From: a virus
DNA length: 26,556 nucleotides
Reading direction: 5' to 3' (one strand)
IMG/VR virus record: IMGVR_UViG_3300027784_000033
Location: 1 to 26,556 of that record
Of this stretch, positions 22,492-26,556 are shown piece by piece (position 1 is the stretch's first letter; every line of letters starts with the position of its first letter). The translations under genes and the position numbers were made by a program. The notes below the pieces were generated by a model that was not told the DNA's origin, searched no databases, and saw nothing but the letters and a program-made list of their open reading frames with translations.

Positions 22492-24030
22492 ATGCCGGAC
22501 CAGAAAGACGAACTCATCAGTATAATCCACGAAGCATTCCGGGGGCGGGAGGACGTTTACGGGGTTTTCAACCTGTCCCAATCCCAAAACCCAACCACCG
22601 TAAAGGTGCAGGGCCGCGGCCAAACCATCAAGGGGCCGGTGACGGCGGACCTGTGGCGGCAGCACCTGCAGGGGGAGATCCAGCTCGGCATCGTGCCGAT
22701 ACGGCTGGACGGCACCTGTTGGTGGGGTGCCATTGATATCGACGTATACGACATGGACCTGTCGGCGCTGGAGCAACGGGTGCGGGAGCGCACCCTGCCG
22801 CTCACTGTGGCGCGCACCAAGAGCGGCGGCGCCCACCTGTACCTCCTGCTGTCCGAGCCCACCCCTGCGTCGCTGGTGCGCCGCAAGCTGGGGGACTGGG
22901 CTGTGAGCCTCGGCTACCCGGGCGTGGAGATATTCCCCAAGCAAGACCAGCTCGCCGGGGAGGATGACGTTGGCAACTGGCTTAACATGCCCTACTGCGG
23001 CGCCCTGCAGGATTGGGACGGGTGCCGGCGGTACGCGGTTGAGCAGGGGGAGCCGGTAGCGCCGGATGAGGTGCCCCTGGCGATCAACGCCCGGCGCATC
23101 GATGCGGCGACGCTGGAGGCGGTGGAGCCAGTAGGTGGGCCGGTAAGCGATGGGCCGCCGTGCCTGCAGTCCATGGCGTTGCACGGGGTGCCGGAAGGGG
23201 GCAGGAACGAAGCCCTGTTCAACTTCGCCGTCTACGCCAAGCTCGCGCACCCGGACACGTGGGAAGATAAGGTCAACGAGTACAACAGCCAGTTCATGAC
23301 CCCGCCGCTGGGCTTCCAGGAGGCGGCGGATATCGTGAAGTCCCTGCGGCGCAAGGATTACGTGTTCCGCTGCGATACCGAACCGCTCAAGGGCTACTGC
23401 AACAAGGACGTCTGCAGGGGCCGCCCGTTCGGTATTGCCGCCAGCGCGGGCAAGAACGAGCCGGACGTGATCGTGGGGGACATAACCCAGCTCCGCACCG
23501 ACCCGCCCGTGTGGTACGTGACGGTGAACGGGGTGCGGCTGCGGATGGCAACGGACGACCTGATGAATCAGTACCGGTTCGCCAAGCGGTGCGTTGAGGT
23601 GCTGTGCTACTTCCCGCAGCGGATCAAGGACAAGGACTGGCAGGGGTTCCTCAACGAGCGGCTGCAGGTGGCGGACGTGGTGGAGGCGCCGGAGGACAGT
23701 AGCGTGGTTGGGCAGTTCAGGATCCTGCTCGATGAGTTCGTGTCCCGTAACTGGCGGGCGCGGGATTGGGAGGACATCCTGCGGGGGATGCCGTACCATG
23801 CGGAGGACGGGTACGTGTATTTCCGCAGTGCTGATCTGCGCAACTACCTGCAGGCGGAAGGGTTCCGTGATTTGGGGGTTAAAGACCTGTGGGCGGAACT
23901 GCGGGATCAGGGGGCCGTGCATAAGCAGAAGAGCATCAAGGGGCGCAATACCAAGCTCTGGGCGCTGCCGCAGCCGGATGAGCAGGATGAGCCGTACACG
24001 ACGCCCCGCACCGACCAACCGGACTTCTAG
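22492..24030 (+). CDS. DNA primase, TOTE-type archaeo-eukaryotic primase domain
   Basis: 512 residues from ATG 22492 (GTG 22486 in the same frame is an alternative). The catalytic set is visible: AIDIDVYD (D82, D84), the RTKSGGAHLYLLL stretch (H115) and GVEIFPKQ (E146), with GNWLNMPYCG next. This is the archaeo-eukaryotic primase type first described in TOTE conflict systems and widely used by phages. Residues 224-292 look like a PriCT-type helical region (HGVPEGGRNEALFNF, PPLGFQEAADIVKSLRRK). A Cys cluster C294, C303, C308 before RPFGI may bind zinc. The C-terminal 180 residues are helical and probably contact DNA or a helicase. It likely primes phage replication. Confidence 0.88.
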   Translation: MPDQKDELISIIHEAFRGREDVYGVFNLSQSQNPTTVKVQGRGQTIKGPVTADLWRQHLQGEIQLGIVPIRLDGTCWWGAIDIDVYDMDLSALEQRVRERTLPLTVARTKSGGAHLYLLLSEPTPASLVRRKLGDWAVSLGYPGVEIFPKQDQLAGEDDVGNWLNMPYCGALQDWDGCRRYAVEQGEPVAPDEVPLAINARRIDAATLEAVEPVGGPVSDGPPCLQSMALHGVPEGGRNEALFNFAVYAKLAHPDTWEDKVNEYNSQFMTPPLGFQEAADIVKSLRRKDYVFRCDTEPLKGYCNKDVCRGRPFGIAASAGKNEPDVIVGDITQLRTDPPVWYVTVNGVRLRMATDDLMNQYRFAKRCVEVLCYFPQRIKDKDWQGFLNERLQVADVVEAPEDSSVVGQFRILLDEFVSRNWRARDWEDILRGMPYHAEDGYVYFRSADLRNYLQAEGFRDLGVKDLWAELRDQGAVHKQKSIKGRNTKLWALPQPDEQDEPYTTPRTDQPDF

Positions 24031-24041
24031 GAGAATGCAGA

Positions 24042-25547
24042 ATGAGGAAGCGTGCCGTGTTTGGCGCCCCGGGCACCGGAAAAACGACGCGTCTGCTGAC
24101 ACTGGTAGGGCAGTGGGTGGAGCAGGGGGTGCCGCCCAAGGAGATCGCGTTCGTGGCGTTCACCCGGCAAGCGGCGTACGAGGCCCGGGCGCGGGCTATG
24201 ACCATGCTGGGGCTGACGGAGGAGAAATCCCTGCCCTATTTCCGGACCCTGCACAGCATGGCGTACCGGGAGCTCGGCATGGATCGCTCGGAGGTGATGC
24301 AGCCGGCGGACTGGAAGGAGCTGTCCGCGCTGCTGAACCTGCCCCTGTCCGGCACCGATGACGCGGACCCGTGGGAAGGTCCGGGCGTGGTGCAGGGCGC
24401 TGCCCGGGCGGCCAAGGTGCGAGCCATCATGACGATTATCCACTACCACCGGGCCAAGGGCGTGAGCCTCGATTGGGCATGGCGCCAGCATGGGCAGGGG
24501 GTGGACTGGCATGAGCTGGAGCTGGTGGAGCGGACGATTCGCACCTACAAGCAGGACACCGGGAAGCATGACTTCGCCGATATGCTGGACCTCTACCACC
24601 GAGAGGGGCCGCCCCTGCCCGTGCGCTACGGGGTGGTGGACGAGGCGCAGGACCTGTCCCCGGTGCAGTGGTCCGTTGCCCGCCGCGCGCTGCGGGAGGC
24701 GGACGAGGTAGTGGTAGGTGGGGATGACGACCAATCTATCTACCAGTGGGCCGGGGCGGACGTGGAGGAGTTCCTGTACGAGGCCGGGGTGTCGCAGGTG
24801 GAGGTGCTGGAGCGAAGCCACCGGTTACCCCGGGCGGTGTACGACTTTGCGACCGATATCCTGCGCCGGGTACGCGGCCCCCGCCAGCCCAAGCATTGGG
24901 GGCCGGATGACCGCCCGGGGGCGGTTGAGTGGCTTGCGCGGCGGGATCAGCTCGACATGCGCGAGGGGGAGTGGCTGGTGCTGGGGCGCAACGGCTGGCA
25001 CCTGCGAAACATCGTTAAGCAAGCGAGGCTTGAGGGCGTGCCGTACGTGGTGCAGGGGCGCCAAGGGTGCCGGCCCCACCATGTGCAGGCTATCGTGACT
25101 TGGGAACGGCTGCGGGCCGGCAAGCGCGTGCGGGCTGAGGACGCGCGGGCGGCGGCTGATTTCACCCCGGGCCTGCAGGTGCCGCAGGGCTGGGACAAGG
25201 ATGAGCGGGTGAGGTGGCAGGACCTGCCCGCGGTGCCGGAGCCGCGGATATGGCACGAGGCCCTCGCCGCGTTGCCGGTAGACGACCGGGAGTATTACCG
25301 AGCCGTCCTGCAGCGCGGGGAGCGCCTGCAGGACCCGCCCCGGGTGCGCATTGACACCATCCACGGCAGCAAGGGCGCGGAGGCGGATAACGTAGCGTTG
25401 CTCACAGACATGACGCGACGTAGTTACCAGGGGTATCGGCTGGACCCGGATGCGGAGCACCGGGTGTACTACGTAGGGGCCACCCGGGCGCGGGAGCGGC
25501 TGGTGGTGCTGGCCCCCACTTGCCCGCGGCACTACGAAATCGGGTAA
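24042..25547 (+). CDS. UvrD/PcrA-like superfamily 1 DNA helicase
   Basis: 501 residues. All motifs are present: Walker A GAPGTGKTT (8-16), Ia AFTRQAAYEAR (39-49), II VVDEAQDLSPVQW (198-210), III VGGDDDQSIYQWAGAD (225-240), IV ERSHRLP (257-263), V TIHGSKGAEADNV (439-451) and VI YYVGATRARERL (476-487). It is shorter than bacterial UvrD (about 720 residues), so accessory subdomains are reduced. It is expected to translocate 3' to 5' on single-stranded DNA. The gene follows the primase stop by 11 bp with AGGAGAA as ribosome site, so the two are probably cotranscribed. Confidence 0.93.
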   Translation: MRKRAVFGAPGTGKTTRLLTLVGQWVEQGVPPKEIAFVAFTRQAAYEARARAMTMLGLTEEKSLPYFRTLHSMAYRELGMDRSEVMQPADWKELSALLNLPLSGTDDADPWEGPGVVQGAARAAKVRAIMTIIHYHRAKGVSLDWAWRQHGQGVDWHELELVERTIRTYKQDTGKHDFADMLDLYHREGPPLPVRYGVVDEAQDLSPVQWSVARRALREADEVVVGGDDDQSIYQWAGADVEEFLYEAGVSQVEVLERSHRLPRAVYDFATDILRRVRGPRQPKHWGPDDRPGAVEWLARRDQLDMREGEWLVLGRNGWHLRNIVKQARLEGVPYVVQGRQGCRPHHVQAIVTWERLRAGKRVRAEDARAAADFTPGLQVPQGWDKDERVRWQDLPAVPEPRIWHEALAALPVDDREYYRAVLQRGERLQDPPRVRIDTIHGSKGAEADNVALLTDMTRRSYQGYRLDPDAEHRVYYVGATRARERLVVLAPTCPRHYEIG

Positions 25548-25565
25548 CTTTTTCGCGCAAAGGGG

Positions 25566-25594
25566 TTACGACGACCGAAGGGGCGAGGTATAGT
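25566..25594 (+). promoter_or_regulatory. Promoter candidate before the gene at 25639
   Basis: TTACGA (25566-25571), 17 bp, TATAGT (25589-25594) lies in the 91 bp gap after the helicase gene. The -10 matches consensus at five of six positions, the best of the window. Confidence 0.55.
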
Positions 25595-25638
25595 AGTAAT
25601 CAACGTAAGGGGAAGAACACACAGAAAGGAGAACGGCC

Positions 25639-25806
25639 ATGAACTACAACGACCTGCTCAACGATACCCACGGGCGCCGCCTTATTGAAGCTGTCGAGGA
25701 GATCAAGAGCGACCTGCGGGCCAATCCCAACGATGAGGACAAGAAGAACCTGCTGCTGGCCGCCAAACACGACCTGTACGACTACGCCGGGTTCTGGTAC
25801 GAGTAA
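25639..25806 (+). CDS. Small acidic protein, unknown function
   Basis: 55 residues from ATG 25639 behind the shared leader (CACAGAAAGGAGAACGGCC). The sequence is helical and charged: LLNDTHGRRLIEAVEEIKSD, NDEDKKNLLLAAKHDLYDYA, ending GFWYE. It has its own promoter candidate upstream and a strong hairpin right after its stop, so it looks like an independent early gene. No family recognised. Confidence 0.65.
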   Translation: MNYNDLLNDTHGRRLIEAVEEIKSDLRANPNDEDKKNLLLAAKHDLYDYAGFWYE

Positions 25807-25812
25807 GAGAAA

Positions 25813-25834
25813 CGGGGCGCCCCAAGGCGCCCCG
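25813..25834 (+). terminator. Strong GC hairpin between two small early genes
   Basis: CGGGGCGCC (25813-25821) pairs with GGCGCCCCG (25826-25834) around a CCAA loop, a 9-bp perfect stem starting 7 bp after the stop codon of the small acidic protein. No T-tract follows. It may end or stabilise that transcript, or shield the 5' side of the following ribosome site. Confidence 0.5.
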
Positions 25835-25858
25835 GTCCACAGAAAGGAGAAAGCAGCC

Positions 25859-26004
25859 ATGACGAGCAAGACGTACAGCAACAGGTCCAACGCCCGCCGC
25901 GCCGCCCGGCCCGGGTGGTGGCACCTGACGGCAACTTTACGCTGCTGCCTTTGGGTACGCGGTGGACATTTATCGCAAATATCGAGAACGTGGAGGAACC
26001 AACC
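25859..26004 (+). pseudogene. Small early gene with apparent -1 frame disruption
   Basis: A perfect shared leader (CACAGAAAGGAGAAAGCAGCC) precedes ATG 25859, and the first residues, TSKTYSNRSNARRAAR, look genuine and recall small phage proteins with an NRSNARRAAR start. After the CCCGGG at 25910-25915 the original frame becomes a shadow of the next gene. The -1 frame from 25915 reads plausibly (VVAPDGNFTLLPLGTRWTFI) and runs without stop into the MSENEE gene at 26005. Either one base is missing in the G-run (mutation or read error), or the ribosome shifts. The end given here is the point where the next gene starts, not a stop codon; the unshifted frame continues to a TGA near 26143. Confidence 0.45.
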
Positions 26005-26463
26005 ATGTCGGAGAACGAAGAGCACGTCGAGCAGGAGCAGCAGGATCGCTACCCAGCCCGGTACCCGCAGGAAGGCACCAAGAAAGCTGGCATCTGGGCC
26101 GAGCTGGATCGGCTGGATTCCACCGGCGAGCTCGCGAACATGAAGCGGGGCGACATCGTGGAGCATCTTGTCAGCATGGGCTTCAACCGTGGCAGTGCCG
26201 GCAGCGACTACCAGGAGTGGCGCAAGTATTACGGGCGCACCAAGAAGCGGGACCAGAACACAATCCGTGAGACGGTGGAGCGCATCTGTCAGGAGGAGCT
26301 GGAGCTGCACGGGCCGGAGGATCTGCGGCGGAAACACGTAATCGCCCGCACCCGACAGCTCGGGATCACCGACGGGTCCGCGTCCGTCGCGTGGCAGAGC
26401 TGGAAGAAGGCCAACCTGGAGCCGCTGCTGGAGTCGCTGGGCACGGAAGACGAAGAGGGTTGA
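26005..26463 (+). CDS. Protein with duplicated helical domain, unknown function
   Basis: 152 residues from ATG 26005, with GGAGGAA at 25992-25998. The N-terminus is Glu/Gln-rich. Two units align without gaps: residues 46-74 (GFNRGSAGSDYQEWRK at the end) and 107-135 (GITDGSASVAWQSWKK), sharing Gly, GSA, Gln, Trp and Lys positions. Each unit looks like two or three helices, as in helix-turn-helix DNA-binding domains. A small DNA-binding regulator or replication accessory is possible but unproven. The stop TGA overlaps the -35 of the next promoter. Confidence 0.65.
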   Translation: MSENEEHVEQEQQDRYPARYPQEGTKKAGIWAELDRLDSTGELANMKRGDIVEHLVSMGFNRGSAGSDYQEWRKYYGRTKKRDQNTIRETVERICQEELELHGPEDLRRKHVIARTRQLGITDGSASVAWQSWKKANLEPLLESLGTEDEEG

Positions 26464-26488
26464 CAACGGCCCCCGGGCCGCGTAGCGT
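26460..26488 (+). promoter_or_regulatory. Promoter candidate for the gene starting at 26547
   Basis: A perfect -35 TTGACA (26460-26465), 17 bp, TAGCGT (26483-26488). It overlaps the stop codon of the previous gene, and a hairpin follows at the expected transcription start. Confidence 0.55.
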
Positions 26489-26492
26489 AAAG

Positions 26493-26520
26493 GGTGCGGG
26501 GCTGGTGTAGGCCCCGCACC
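26493..26520 (+). other. 10-bp leader hairpin before the last gene
   Basis: GGTGCGGGGC (26493-26502) pairs perfectly with GCCCCGCACC (26511-26520) around an 8-nt loop. It starts about 5 bp after the -10 element, so the transcript would begin with, or within, this stem, which could protect its 5' end. The shared ribosome-site leader follows directly. Confidence 0.6.
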
Positions 26521-26546
26521 AACAGCACCAGAAAGGAGAAAGAGCC

Positions 26547-26556
26547 ATGGGCTGGA
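26547..26556 (+). CDS. Start of a further early gene, cut by the window edge
   Basis: ATG 26547 follows the shared leader ACCAGAAAGGAGAAAGAGCC. Only MGW and one base are visible, so no function can be given. Promoter, hairpin and leader upstream make a real gene likely. Confidence 0.55.

Noticed and set aside
22468-24102. 544-residue open frame on the - strand
   Set aside because: It is fully antisense to the primase gene, whose catalytic motifs are intact. The antisense product shows no recognisable motif.
22492-25547. A TOTE conflict (defence) system
   Set aside because: The primase domain and helicases recall such systems, but there is no endonuclease or reverse transcriptase and the genes sit in a phage replication module. 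Replication is the simpler explanation.

Overview
The window is a 26.5 kb, GC-rich piece of a tailed double-stranded DNA phage or prophage with a long non-contractile tail (siphovirus type, HK97-fold capsid). Every supported gene reads on the + strand. Genes overlap by a few bases (TAATG and ATGA junctions), and the order is that of a classic head-tail-lysis late operon followed by a replication module. A nested Rz/Rz1 spanin pair points to a Gram-negative host. The high GC and many acidic structural proteins would fit a salt-adapted gammaproteobacterium, but that is inference. No integrase, repressor, tRNA, insertion sequence or CRISPR array is visible. The large terminase and the portal would lie upstream of the window.

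Head (1-6.1 kb): end of a probable portal gene, Mu F/SPP1 gp7-like head morphogenesis protein, HK97 prohead protease with an unusual Cys-containing N-terminal extension, HK97 major capsid protein, two small accessory head proteins, gp6-like connector, head closure protein, HK97 gp10-like protein and a tail terminator. Tail (6.0-16.4 kb): tail tube protein, a tail-assembly chaperone pair joined by a programmed -1 frameshift (U_UUU_UUC plus a hairpin 8 nt downstream), tape measure, a 559-residue acidic protein built from seven GPY/GPF modules, a baseplate-hub-like protein, two small tail-tip proteins, a fibre with a YadA-like beta-roll and an orphan protein of lower GC. Lysis (16.4-18.3 kb): M15 peptidase endolysin, several small membrane proteins including a holin candidate, and Rz/Rz1.

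From 18341 to 18910 there is a gene-free 570 bp region. It carries at least ten copies, in both orientations, of a TAACCG-core repeat, T-rich patches and long alternating purine-pyrimidine tracts. It lies directly before the replication genes and is a good candidate for the replication origin and/or a regulatory hub.

Replication (18.9-26.5 kb): SNF2-type helicase, two conserved phage proteins of unknown role, an SSB-like protein ending in DDDIPF, a TOTE-type archaeo-eukaryotic primase with PriCT-like and Cys-cluster regions, a compact UvrD-like helicase and small accessory genes. Several of these genes have their own sigma70-like promoter and/or hairpin and share a leader close to CAGAAAGGAGAAAGNGCC-ATG. 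This suggests that early genes here are independently transcribed cassettes.
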